64,000 nt of DNA, taken from assembly GCA_026075535.2 (NCBI GenBank), contig AP026546.1:4712001-4776000 (forward strand), read 5' to 3'. The notes beneath the pieces were generated by a model. The model worked only from the letters and a program-made list of their open reading frames with translations. It did no database searches and was not told the origin of the DNA. The stretch comes from Tricholoma matsutake. Lineage: Eukaryota; Basidiomycota; Agaricomycetes; Agaricales; Tricholomataceae. Made by a program: the position numbers and the translations under genes. Positions 45,877 through 57,203 of the stretch are shown here, in pieces. Every line of letters begins with the position of its first letter. Positions within the stretch are counted from its first letter, which is position 1.

Positions 45877-48800
45877 CTAAGTTTGAATCTCAAAAGTAAT
45901 TCTGAGAGAGTCTCTAAATTTCCTGAATAGGATGGTGCCAAGGTTCTTTGTGAACATGTCAGCTGGATTATCACTTCTAGGAATGAAAATGACTGTGACT
46001 TTGTCATTTTCTATGCATTCGTGGGTATAGTGGTAGTAAATGTCTATGTCTTTCTTGAACTGGATTTGATCCAATAAAGATGGATCCCTGATTATCAGTG
46101 CAGATTGGTATGCACTTCAGTATATATCCAAGCTCCTTGAATAAGGACTCTATCCATGCTATCTGCTGACAAGTGTTGGAGAGAGCCATATATTTGGCTT
46201 CTGTGGATGAAAGTGCTACAGTTTTTTGTAAACGGGACTGCCAGCACACAATGCCACTTGCTAGAATAGCAAAGGAACCCATTGTAGATTGGCCTTGACT
46301 ATGTCAGCTGCCCAATCAGAGTCTGTGAAGGCTTGTAGCCCTTCAGATTTCTCTCCATCATAGATGATATTATATTTCTGGGTTCCCACCAGATAGTGCA
46401 TGATATACATTGCTTTGTCTAGATGTTCTTGGCTAGGATTAGCTGAGAATTGTGACATCTTGATTACCATGTAAGCAATATCAGGTTGCGTTCCAAGCAT
46501 CAGATACAATAAAGATCTGATCACAGACTGATATTTTGATCTAAGAGCCAGATTTGGCATCTCTGTGTTTTCTGATGGTTTGTAACCAGTCAGGAGAGGA
46601 GTGGGGGCAACTTTGGCATTTGTCATCTTGAACCTCTCAAGCACTTTGGCAAGATATTCAGTTTGATCGAGTTTGACTTTACTTGTGGTCTGGGTGATGC
46701 GCATGCCTAAGAATTCCATGACTTTTTCAGTACTACATACGGCACTCCCAATGCTTTAGACAAGCATTTCTCTTTTCATCCACAAGTTTCTTGTTCTTCC
46801 CCATGAACAAGCCATCATCAACATAGACTAGCACAATAACAATGCTGCCTGTCTTAGGATCCTTGTGTATGAAAATGCCAGCATTGGAGCTGGCATGCAT
46901 GAACCCAATGGTGTGCATGAATGCCTCTCGCTCTTTCCACCATGCTAGTGAGGCCTGTTTAAGGCCATACAATGCTTGGCATAAGCACATTACTTTGCAC
47001 TCTTTTCCCTCAAGTCTGAAACCCTTGGGTTGATCCATATAGATCTCCTCATCTAGTTTGCCATATAAAAATGCAGTTTTTACATCTAGACCGGTCATAT
47101 ACATGCCTTCTAGAGATGCAAGTGCAAACATGAGGTGTACAGTCTCGTAGCAGACTACTGGTGAGAAGATCTCATCAAAGTCAACACCTTTGACTTGTGA
47201 AAAGCCTTTGGCCACGAGTCTGGCTTGTTTTCTTCCATCTGATTTGATGGAGAAAACCCATCTATTTTTGATCATTTTTTGATCATGTGGAAGATCCACA
47301 ATGTCATAGACTTGTCACTTGCAAAGAGCCTCTAATTCTTCATGACAAGCCTCTTTCCACTCACCTTGCTGGTGCTGTGGTAGGTGCACAATATCATGAA
47401 ATTGGTTTGGAACTTGGCTTATTTCGCTTGTGGTGCAACTGCTTTTGATAACAGCCAGTGAATAAGCTTATCTCCTTCTTCCTTGGTTATCTTTTTGATA
47501 TAACCTGCTTCATCCGGTTCCCCCATTGGGTGATCATGTTCTTGATTATTGGAATTGGGCACACTCTTGTGGGGTGCTGAACTCAGTCCAGCAACTGGTT
47601 CTTGCTGTTGAGATCATGGTTGTGTTCAGTTATGATCTGAATCTTGACCCACAGATCTCTTCCAATATTGATCACATGCAATGTCTCTCTCTATGTCAGA
47701 GGGGAGTTGCTTCTCTCCATAGATATTGCCAGTATGGTTTGGGATGTTCCTCTGCCTGCCTGATTGATGAGGCAATTGCGCTATTCCTATTGATCATCAC
47801 GTCTTGGACAAAAGTCCTCAGTAATAACTGGAGGTGGTGGAGGAGGAGCATCAGTTGCATCATCATGCACCTTTTGCTCACTTGGTACATCATCATCATC
47901 ATTTTCTGATGATGGAGGAAGGGGTGGATTTTGTGGTGGTATGAGGTCATTGCCATCCATTCCAGATGAGTGGTCATCATCTTCCAGTTCTGCAGGTGGA
48001 AAATCACAAAGGCCTGTCTTGGCAGGAGTCTTAGCTCCAGGACAGCATGGGAACAATGTTTCATCAAATAGTGCCGTAGCACCAATGAATATTGCACCAT
48101 TAAGTCACATGAAACGGTATGCTTTAATGCCATCTTCTAATCCAAGGTACGTCATTAACTCCAATCAAGGAGCTAATGTGGTTGGATGTTTTTCCTTGGG
48201 TAGATAGACATATGCACCACAACCAAAAACCTTCAGATTGTTTAGATCTGGGCGGACCTGTTTCAGGTCCTCAAAAGGTGTCAGCCATTTCAGGCGCCTT
48301 ATTGGGGTTTGGTTGTATAGGTATGTTGCATGTTCAATGCAAAATTCCCACCATGATTGTGGTAGACAGGCAGTAAATCACAGGGTTTGTGACTTTTCCA
48401 TTATTGTCCTTATGGCATGCTCTGCATGCCCATTCTGTTGGTGAACGTGGGGTGTGGACATCTCTATTTTGATGCCAAAATCCTTGAGCACATTTTGTAG
48501 CTCACAATCTTTGAATTCCCCCCCTGGATCGACACACCAGCACTTGATTGTAGCGCCATACTGGGTCAAAGCCATTGCCTGAAATTGTTTGATCACTGCA
48601 GCAGTGTCAGACTTCTTTCTAAGGCACTGGGTCCAGATATGTGATGTTTTGTCATCCAGAAATACAATGAAGTATTTATGTTTGTAGTACAAAAGTACTG
48701 GGAGTTCCTTTAGATTGGAATGCATTAATTCAAAGGTTTTCTCTGCATGTGAATTTGATTTGGGAAAAGATTTTGACATCATTTTCCCTTCAGCACACCC

Positions 48801-49980
48801 TGGACATATAATTTTGTCTTTAGGAATTTTATGGTGCTGTTAGGCATTTTCCCTAGCGCCTCTTTGAATGGGTGTCCAAGTTGCCTGTGCCAAGTCAAGT
48901 AGTCAGCAATGTACATTGTCACAACTTTCATCCTCTTGGTGCTCAATATATGAGTCTGAGCCCAATAGATCATGTCGCGTCTCCTAAGAGGGACAGAATC
49001 CATTATTGGGTTTCCTTTCTTGAAAAAAGAAATGTGTGCAGAGGAACCATGCACATCACTTCTGTCTTGTAAAAAGACACCCATTGAAAGTAGTCGAGTA
49101 CTACATTCAGGTATGTAGTAGATGGGGTATAATCACGTTTCACATGTCTCTGACTTCCCATGACATACTACCTGATGTCTAATGAAGACTGCTCCCTTTC
49201 CTACTATATGAGTAGTACATGTACCTGTGGCTGTTTCAACCAAGGTAGAGTCCTTTCTCGGTAAAGGCTCGTAGGAAGCGAAATCTTTCACTTCACCAGT
49301 GAAGTGCTTTGATGTGCCTGAATCAATGATCCAGTCAGCACCTTTCTTACAATTTCTGTTTGCACACAAAACACATATATTAAGATCTAGGTAATTCTAT
49401 GATACATTTAATAGCAGTAAAATTTCACATGAAAAGTTTGCTGTATTCATTGGAATATTAATCTTAGTGCTTGTGGCAGGGAAAAGGACTGACCTGTCAT
49501 CATATCCACCAATGTCAAGTGGTTCATTGACAAGCATCTTGTTGATGGCCTTCCACACTTCTTTGTCAGGAACTGGAGGCTCTGATCTGAGGGAGATGGT
49601 ATCATCTTCAACCTCCACAATCCTAGGCTCTTCTAGTTCTTCTGGTTTGATCCTCCTTCTCTTACCTTCTCACAGCATCAGGTGCTCTTCTAGCAGTTGC
49701 AGATTTTTTGTGCTGCATGGAAGTTGCATTTGCTCAATGGTGTCTCAAGCTTGCTGATATTCGGTGTAAACCGAAGGAGAGGTAGAGGCCACACCCGTAT
49801 ATGCCTGTGCAGTCAGTTGGCAGCAAGGGTCTTTTGTGGGAGTGTGGTCATGCTGTTCTATGCGCTAAATGAGTGGCATCAGTGGTATGATGGTGCCAAT
49901 ACCATTTATGGTGGTAAAGGCACTGGAGGTGAGGTGAGTATGCTTCTCTTTGGGCTTATCCTCCTTGGTCTTTTTGTTCC
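45877..49980 (-). pseudogene. copia-C pol: protease, integrase, RT, RNase H
   Basis: Minus-strand order: Gag tail/linker 49397-49618; protease with IIDSGTSKHFT at 49133-49369; gag-pre-integrase with LTWHRQLGHP at 48779-49084; integrase core 48378-48782 (FIVFLDDKTSHIW, CVDPGGEF, HQQNGHAEHAIRT). A frayed linker follows to 47330. RT 46261-47299 has ARLVAKGFSQVKGVDFDEIFSP, GLDVKTAFLYGKL and the active-site box VLVYVDDGLF. RNase H 45877-46282 has LSSTEAKYMAL and NPADMFTKNL. Several frame shifts prevent a functional polyprotein, yet the motifs are well kept, consistent with recent decay. Confidence 0.88.
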
Positions 49981-49984
49981 CATG

Positions 49985-50754
49985 TGTTACAATTTTCCTT
50001 GTAACTCATGGAACCCGACCGACCCGACCGACCCGACGATCCCCTCCAGACAGGAGGCACTCCACGATTCATGCCTAGGGCATGTCCTTGACACCAGACA
50101 CATGCATGACACATGCCAACTGCATGCATTCGATCCCCTTCCCGTGGAAGGCACCCTTGACGCATGGTGACTCCATGCACCCGAACCCACTCCCACACAT
50201 GCTGTGATACAACAGCCTCTTGACATGAGGTCCGTGATGTTGGACTCTCACGATCGACATGCTGTGCCACAGCATGTCCTTGACATCGGATCCTTGACAT
50301 CGGATCTGTGACATCGGACGCCTCATGCTAGGCATGAGGCTTATCTCTTATTGTTTCCTGAACATGCTGTGCCGCAGCACTCCGTGACATTGGATGCCTC
50401 ATGCAAGGCATGAGGCCTATTGTTTCTATTCTTACTTGATACCCATCTATCTTTCCAATTGGACGATAAGGACCTCCCTCATGGTATAAGTACTGCAACT
50501 CATAGTAGGGATGTCCTTAGTTTAGATCTAGGCAATCTACAGCTTTAACTTGTGAACTCGCGAACTTACTCAAAACCACTAAGGAAGCCCCTTAGTGCGT
50601 GAACCTGAACAACTCTATGCAGAAGGCCTGCTAGAGTGCACTATCTCTCTTACATCGGATGCTCCAAGTAAGACTAGTGCCGAACGACTTGTCGTGGAAG
50701 CACCTCGTCAAATGACATTGACTAGATCGAGTAGTTGAGGCTTCACCCTTAACA
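49985..50754 (+). repeat. gypsy-E 5' LTR
   Basis: 770 bp. It begins with a short GACCC/GACCG tandem (three units here, fewer in the 3' LTR). Differences from the 3' LTR are mostly C/T and G/A transitions. It contains the promoter at 50485-50518. Several short TGACATCGGAT-type repeats lie at 50270-50330. Confidence 0.95.
50485..50529 (+). promoter_or_regulatory. gypsy-E LTR promoter: TATA box and predicted transcript start
   Basis: TATAAG at 50485-50490 lies 33 bp upstream of TAGTTTAGATCT (50518-50529). That 12-mer is exactly complementary to the primer site at 50757-50768. In Tf1-type elements the primer site pairs with the very 5' end of the transcript, so the transcript start is predicted near 50518. 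The same motifs occur in the 3' LTR. Confidence 0.7.
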
Positions 50755-50756
50755 TA

Positions 50757-50768
50757 AGATCTAAACTA
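50757..50768 (+). promoter_or_regulatory. Self-priming site of gypsy-E
   Basis: AGATCTAAACTA starts two bases after the LTR end. It is the perfect reverse complement of 50518-50529 in the LTR. No tRNA-like TGG start is present here. This matches Tf1/sushi-type self-primed reverse transcription. Confidence 0.7.
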
Positions 50769-50844
50769 TCTGCTAGCCCACCTACCTAGGTGTAGGCAAT
50801 ACATCTCAATACACACCACAATGACCCAGGTCTAGACAAACCCC

Positions 50845-51967
50845 AGACCGACCACCAAGAGAAGCAGAACCACAGCCAGGTTCATCTTGGTACCGATACA
50901 ACGGAAGACTAGTCCATTACTCGACCCCAGCACAGCATTGGTTCTACAGATCAACCGACAGACAACGAGGAGATTTCCTCACTGACAAAGACTTTGAACA
51001 ACCACACACACCCCCACCTGAAACATCCACCCGCTTCTTAACAGACGAAACCAACAACCTCTATAACGAGATGTCCAAACCCACAACCACACCGATGATG
51101 TCTGTGAAGGACATTTGAATCTGATCACCAACAGACTTCTCAGGAGAGCAGACCAAGACCGCCAAGTTCCTGCAGGAGATAGACCTGTACCTGTGAATCA
51201 ATGACCAGGTCTATGACACGAACAACAAGAAGATTATCTTCACGCTGTCCTTCATGAATGGAGGGACAGCAGCTGCCTGGGCGCAGGCATTTGTCAACCA
51301 GCACCAGTCCGAGGGACTAGGTGAATATGCAGACTTCCAACAGAAGGTCCTAGAAGCCTTCTCACCGATCGACGATGCCGGAACGGCAAAAACTGAGATA
51401 AAAAATCTCAAACAGGGTTCAGGGAACCTTGAAGAATATATGGCGAACTTCTGCATCCTGAAAGACAGGATGGGAATCACAGAAGACGCAGCCATGATCG
51501 AATATTTCATGGACAGACTGCACCCTGAATTACTGAAGAGGGTACATACGATGGAAACGGTACCCAACACTCTTGAGGGCTGGATAAAGGCAGCCTCGAA
51601 ATATGAAGGCCAATGGAAATGGGCCATGGCAATCCTGGGGAAGACCAGGCAGAACCAGAAGATGAAGGAAACAACAAAGAAAGGACAGCCCTCTCTTGAC
51701 ATCAACCGACTGACGAACCAAGAACATGTGGAACACCTCCGAAAGGGACTGTGTTTCATCTGCCACCAACCCGGACACCGATCGTCCGACCACAAGGATG
51801 GAAAGGACCCCACCCAGACAGGGTCAGCGCCTCCTCCTTACCGAAACTGCTTCACCCAGAAAAAGACTGGGGTGGACACCTACCAGAAGATCTGCATGAT
51901 GCTGGATGAACTAGACAAAGAAGAAAAGGAACGAGCCCTCAACCTCATGGAAGAATCAGGTTTTTAG
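50845..51967 (+). pseudogene. gypsy-E gag (three in-frame TGA)
   Basis: The frame is open from about 50845 (basic, aromatic-rich SSWYRYNGRLVHYSTPAQHW) through an ATG at 51071 (MSKPTTTPMMSVKDI) to a TAG at 51965-51967. The capsid domain includes DFSGEQTKTAKFLQEIDLYL, FTLSFMNGGTAAAWAQAF, YADFQQKVLEAF and EYMANFCILKDRMG. A CCHC knuckle (CFICHQPGHRSSDH, final Cys replaced by His) is at about 51750-51791. In-frame TGA codons are at 51116, 51122 and 51194; arginine would fit each site. Pol is in the +1 frame relative to gag. Confidence 0.88.
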
Positions 51968-52040
51968 AGCAGCAGCCTGATATGATGCCAGTCACCGCTG
52001 AAATTTCCGTAGGGTCTGTACTCTTAGCTACCATGAATAG

Positions 52041-55000
52041 ACAATCTATGCACCTGTCTATTTGGTAGCTGAGTCAGACAATGGAAAAGAGGTCACAACG
52101 AATGCGCTCCTCAACTCTGGAGCAGGAGGAGTCTTTATTGACTCAAAATTTGTTGAACAAGAAGGGATCAAGACATATCCCTTGGGCTACACCATCCGGG
52201 CCACAAACATAGATGGAACCCTGAACAGGCAGGGAACGATCATGAGACATGTGAAGGGAAGGCTCCACATCAATGGACGGAGCTACTCAATGAAATACCT
52301 AGTTGCCAGACTAGGCAAGGAATCGGTGATCCTGGGCCTGTCATGGCTACGGGAGGTGAACCCAATTATTGATTGGAAGAAAGGAACTCTTGAGTTCCGA
52401 GACAAAGAATGATGGGCTCAAATCCAATGGATCTTGGAGAAGACAAGAAGAGCCGAATGAACCCTCCTGAACACCCTAAAGCTCCCCAGGGTCGACACTG
52501 AAAGGGAAGCACCCAATGACAAACTGGCACAAATTCGATGTGTCGTGGCCAAAACAAGACAAAGGCTCTCTGAAGACAAGGAGAGGAGCCTCGCCCGAGC
52601 CAAAGTGGCCATGACAAAAACCAGAGAAAGACTCTCCAAAGAAAGGGAGAGAAACCTTGCCCAAGCCAGATCAGCTGTGGCAAAAACCAGGGAGAGACTC
52701 TCTGAACAAAGGGAGAGAAACCTTGCCCGAGCCCAATTGGCCGTGGCAAAAATGAAGGAAAGGCTTTCCGAGAAGAAAGCCAAGGAACTGAATTCTGCCC
52801 AGATAGCTGTTGCAAAGACCAGGAGCAGCAACACCCCTAAACAAGCCAGAGGCCTTGAAGCAGCACAATGTGCTGTCGCCAAGACCCGAGGAAACCAGAA
52901 GAAGAAACAACTGGAAAAGGGCAAAAACAAAGAATGTGACAGGGCACAACGAATTGTGCAAAGGATGAAGGAATTGCTAACCTCCACAGGGGAGGGAAGC
53001 ACTGGCAGAAGGAATGTGAAAACAACACTATGAAACAGGATAAACTACCCTCGACAACAGACTACCCCGACCCACGATTATAGGACTCCAGATCATGGTA
53101 CCATCAACGCTGAAATACCTATGCCCAGGGAGACCCCCCCTCAGGTAAAGATTGAAGAGGTATCTGATGAAGAACTACTGGCAGACACCGGCATGGAAAT
53201 ATGAGTGATGGAACCAACCCCCGAACAAGATATAATTGAGGATGACTCAATACTAATTGCATACGTATGAGGTGAACCAGTCATTGGCCTATTCGGACCA
53301 GCCATAGAACTGCCCCTGACGGAAGAACATCAAGAGCCGACACACAAATACATCCGAAAGACGAACACCATTGGCAGACTCATGAAAGGCAAGGGCTCCC
53401 CACGATACCTACTCAACTCCGACATATGGATCAGAGCAAAGACATCCATATCTCAATGATTGGCACATGAACAAGAGGAGGGAAAGGAGACTAGCCAACA
53501 GACCCTGGATGACTTGCTGCCACCAGAATACCAGAAGTACAGACAGGTATTCGAAAAGGCCGCATCTGAACAATTCCCAGAATCAAGACCGTGGGATCAT
53601 GCAATTGACTTGAAGGAAGGCTTTGTACCAAAAGATTGCAAAGTCTACCCATTGACACCAAAAGAACAAGAGAAACTCAATGAGTTTCTTGACGAAAACC
53701 TGGAAAAAGGATACATCGGACTGTCAAAATCACCCATGGCATCCCCATTCTTCTTCGTGTTGAAGAAGGACTCGGATGCTCTGTGACCTTGCCAAGACTA
53801 TCGCTATCTGAACGAAGGAACAATCTGGAACAACTACCCCCTACCACTGATCGGAGACCTCTTGGACAAGCTGAAGGGAGCGAAATTTTTCACGAAACTC
53901 GATATTTGATGGGGATATCACAACGTACGGATAAAGAAAGGAGACGAGTGGAAGGCAGCATTCAAGACTAACCGGGGGCTATTTGAGCCAATGGTGATGT
54001 TCTTTGGGCTGTGCAACTCACCAGCAACATTCCAGGCCATGATGAACGATCTCTTCCGAGATATGCTAGATGAAGGATGGCTCGTCATCTATATGGACGA
54101 CATCCTGATCTTCTCGAAGACGGAAGAGGAACACCAGATAAGGACTGAAAGGGTCCTCGAACGACTATGACAATGCAATCTCTACCTGAAAATAGAGAAG
54201 TGCAAATTCAATGTACAGGAAGTCGAGTTCTTGGGCATGATCGTCAGACCCAATGAACTTGCAATGGACAACATGAAACTGGCTGGGATCAAGGACTGGC
54301 CCATGCCAAGGACAGTGAAGGATGTAAGATCCTTCCTAGGATTCGGAAAGTTCTATCGACAATTCATCGGACACTTCGTGGATCTGGCCAGACCGCTGAA
54401 TGACTTGATGAAGAAAAACCAGAAGTTCGAATGGACAAACGACTGCCAGCAGTCGTTCGATGTGCTAAAAAGGAAATTCAACGAGACCCCAGTACTGCTG
54501 ATGCCAGACACAACAAAACCATTTGTGGTGGAATCTGATGCCTCAAAATTCACGACAGGCGCAGTACTCAGACAACAGGACACCAATGGAGACTGGCATC
54601 CATGCAGATACATCTCGCATTCTTTCAACGAAGTGGAAAGAAATTACGAGATATATGACTGAGAACTAATGGGAGTGATCCGAGCACTAGAAACATGGAG
54701 ACACTACCTACAGGGGACGCCATTCCCTGTGATGGTATTGTCCAATCACAAGAACCTGACATACTTCCGTCAGCCACAGAAACTAAACTGACGACAGGCT
54801 AGATGGGCCATCTACCTGTCACAATTTGACCTGAAGCTACAACACGTACCAGGATCACAGATGGTACAATCTGATGCCCTATTGAGGAGAGCAGATCACA
54901 TAGCTGAAGAAGACACCGATAACAAGGACAAGACCATCCTCGCTGACGAACTGTTCATCAAAACAATCGACACTGAGCTCCAGGGAGCCCTGGTCTCAGC

Positions 55001-56417
55001 AATAATGAAGGACGACCTCGTAAATGATGCTTTACGAGCCCTGAAAAACAATGGAACTCCCCCAATCAAGTCTGCATTGGAGGACTGGAAATTCGAAGAT
55101 GGCCTGCTCTTTTTCAGAGACAGATGCTACGTACCACAGGATGAAACCCTCCGCCGAGCGATCATACAGAAATATCATGATAGCATCACGACAGGGCACC
55201 CTGGACAATGGCAGACGATTGAACTGATCCGACGAGACTACTGGTGGCCGGGAATGGCCAACTTCATCAAGAAGTACGTCGAAGGCTGTGCAAAGTGCCA
55301 GCAAATGAAAGTGAATACACACCCAACGACCCCACTGCCGACACCGATATCATCCGATGCCAGCAGACCATTCGAGCTGGTAACGACAGATTTTATCACG
55401 GACTTGCCTGTGATAAACGGATTCAACTCAATCATGGTCATGGTAGACCATGGTCTTACGAAGGGGGTAATTTTTATCTCTTGCATGAAGACGATTGACA
55501 CACTTGGCGCCGCAGACCTTTACCTGCGCCATGTATACACAAGATTTGGACTCCCCGGAAGAATCATCTCAGACAGAGACCCTCGATTCGCATCCAAACT
55601 CTTCCGAGAACTTGGACAATTGCTCAGGATTAAGCTATCCATGAGCACCGCCTATCACCCACAGACCGACGGAGAAATGGAGCGAGTAAACCAAGAGCTA
55701 GAGGTTTACCTCTGCATGTTCTGTTCGAACAAACCCGAAGATTGGGAGCGTTATCTCCCAACGGCAGAATTCACGCACAACCAGAAGATGCACTCCGCAG
55801 TAAAACACTTGCTGTTTTACTTAATGATGGGATATCAACCACGTGCTATCCCCACCCCATACGAAAAGACGAACGTGCCAGCCGCCGAACAGAGAATCCA
55901 GGAACTTCTCTCTGCAAGAAGGGAAGCTCTTGCTGCACACAAACTAGCCAGACAGGCTATGGCCACCCAAACGAAAGGGCAATATGAACCATTCAAGGTT
56001 GGAGAACAAGTATGGCTTGACTCCAAGAACCTGAAGATTGGCTACCCAACGAGAAAACTGGTGCCAAAATGAGAAGGGCCCTTTGTGATCAAAGATGCCT
56101 TGTCAAGAACGACATACCGATTGAAACTGCCGCCGAGATGGAAGATCCACCCAGTATTCCATTTGGCTTTACTCACATGATACCATGAGAATGACACTCA
56201 TGGGCGAAACTTCCTGACTCCACCACCCGACCTCATGGAAGGAGAAAACAAATATGAGGTGGAAGCGATCATCGTACACAAGAAGCATGGCAAGACACGC
56301 CGTTACCTCGTGAAATGGGTTGACTACCCGACATCTGAAAACACATGGGAACCCGAATCGAACCTAAAGAATGCCCCCGAGATCCTGATGGCATATAAGA
56401 AGAGGTACCACCTCTGA
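52041..56417 (+). pseudogene. gypsy-E pol: protease, helical repeat, RT, RNase H, integrase, chromodomain
   Basis: One continuous frame to the stop at 56417, interrupted only by TGA codons. Protease 52062-52412: ALLNSGAGGVFID, where the catalytic Asp is Asn. A 22-residue repeat region (52530-52930) follows. RT about 53550-54200: [16 protein letters not shown], intact YMDDILIF. RNase H 54450-54850: [22 protein letters not shown], and SNHKNLTYF with Asp changed to Asn. Integrase: HH-CC domain (HPGQWQTIELI, CAKCQQMK), core TTDFITDLP, ISDRDPRF, YHPQTDGEMERVNQ with all three acidic residues. Chromodomain 56235-56417: KYEVEAIIVHKKHGKTRRYL, VKWVDYPTSENTWEPESNL. In-frame TGA at 52410, 52458, 53031, 53202, 53268, 53457, 53784, 53907, 54168, 54660, 54789, 56070 and 56178. 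Confidence 0.92.
52530..52930 (+). repeat. 66-bp tandem repeat (22-residue helix) between protease and RT
   Basis: Six diverged units encode AVAKTRERLSEQRERNLARA-like segments in the pol frame. The unit is 22 residues, highly charged, with hydrophobics spaced as in a long helix (22 = two 11-residue turns). Units start near VVAKTRQRLS, AMTKTRERLS, AVAKTRERLS, AVAKMKERLS, AVAKTRSSN and AVAKTRGNQ. The protein segment would be a rod-like linker of about 130 residues. Confidence 0.85.
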
Positions 56418-56449
56418 TGGAAACCCAAAAATCCCCCTCTCTTCCCACA

Positions 56450-56710
56450 ATGACACTCCCCAATATGCCTGCCAAATGACGATTCACCCAAGAATACCTA
56501 CGAAACCGATTGAACGCTGACGCCCTTCGCATTCACCTCGCCCACGATCCACCAAAATACCATCTAGCCAGGATGTGCTTCTACTATACGAGCACTATTG
56601 AACATGGAATGGAATCTAGAAGAAGCAATGAACGATGCAGATGCCCTGGGGATCGAGCAAATGATCCAGGAAATGATTGCACCGTGGTCAGACAGACCGA
56701 GAACAGCTGA
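56450..56710 (+). pseudogene. gypsy-E small ORF-a (env position), unknown
   Basis: Frame from ATG 56450 to the stop at 56710, 86 codons, with one in-frame TGA at 56477. Contains RFTQEYLRNRLNADALRIHL and HDPPKYHLARMCFYYTS. No family recognised. It starts 33 bp after the chromodomain stop and overlaps ORF-b by about 107 bp in another frame. Coding status is plausible but not proven; one of the two overlapping frames may be accidental in the overlap. Confidence 0.4.
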
Positions 56711-57188
56711 GGAGAGACCTCACACCCCTTTAGGTCAACACAGATGACCACCAACCTCGCCCTCGCCATTCAGCGAGCGGAGCAACAGAGACAAACAACG
56801 AGCTCCCTCTGGAGACTCCTCCCATTCTATGAAGAACCCAAAGATCATGCCTAGGGCACCTGAAGTAATCAATCTGACCACCCCTGAACCCGAACCAAAA
56901 ACCACCCAACCGCCTTGGTCCCCCCCACACATGAGACATGCCAGATGTTTCATCTGCCAACAGATAGGCCATTTCGGCCTGATTTGCCCACAATATATTT
57001 GCAAGTATTGCAAACAGCAAGGCCCTGGACACTATAGGATGAACTGCCTGGAGAAACCTCAGAAGGATCGAGAGACCGATCAAAAAGAAGCTGAACACAG
57101 ACAGTGGCTCTTCTTTAACTCCGGATACGATGATTTTGATGACGACGCGATGGGAAACATGACAGGAGAGCCATATGGAAGGATTTAA
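56604..57188 (+). pseudogene. gypsy-E ORF-b: CCHC zinc-knuckle protein in the env position
   Basis: ATG 56604 to TAA 57186-57188, 194 residues, one in-frame TGA at 56745. The N-terminus is acidic (MEWNLEEAMNDADALGIEQM). The middle is Ser/Pro-rich with VINLTTPEPEP. The C-terminal third has a perfect CX2CX4HX4C knuckle (CFICQQIGHFGLIC), then a second CX2CX6HX4C cluster (CKYCKQQGPGHYRMNC). The end is acidic (SGYDDFDDDAMG). Two knuckles suggest RNA or DNA binding. It is separate from the Gag knuckle, so the element encodes a second nucleic-acid-binding protein after pol. Confidence 0.75.
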
Positions 57189-57203
57189 AAGGCAGAGCTC
57201 AAG

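Noticed and set aside
49956..50335. Minus-strand ORFs of 79-114 residues in the gypsy-E LTR (repeated at 57529-57912)
   Set aside because: Present only because both LTRs are copies; no known domain, and the sequence is explained by LTR short repeats.
52366..53002. Minus-strand ORFs (149 and 194 residues) rich in Phe, Leu and Ser that look like membrane proteins
   Set aside because: They are antisense to the 66-bp helical repeat of gypsy-E pol; the repeat periodicity explains the open frames.
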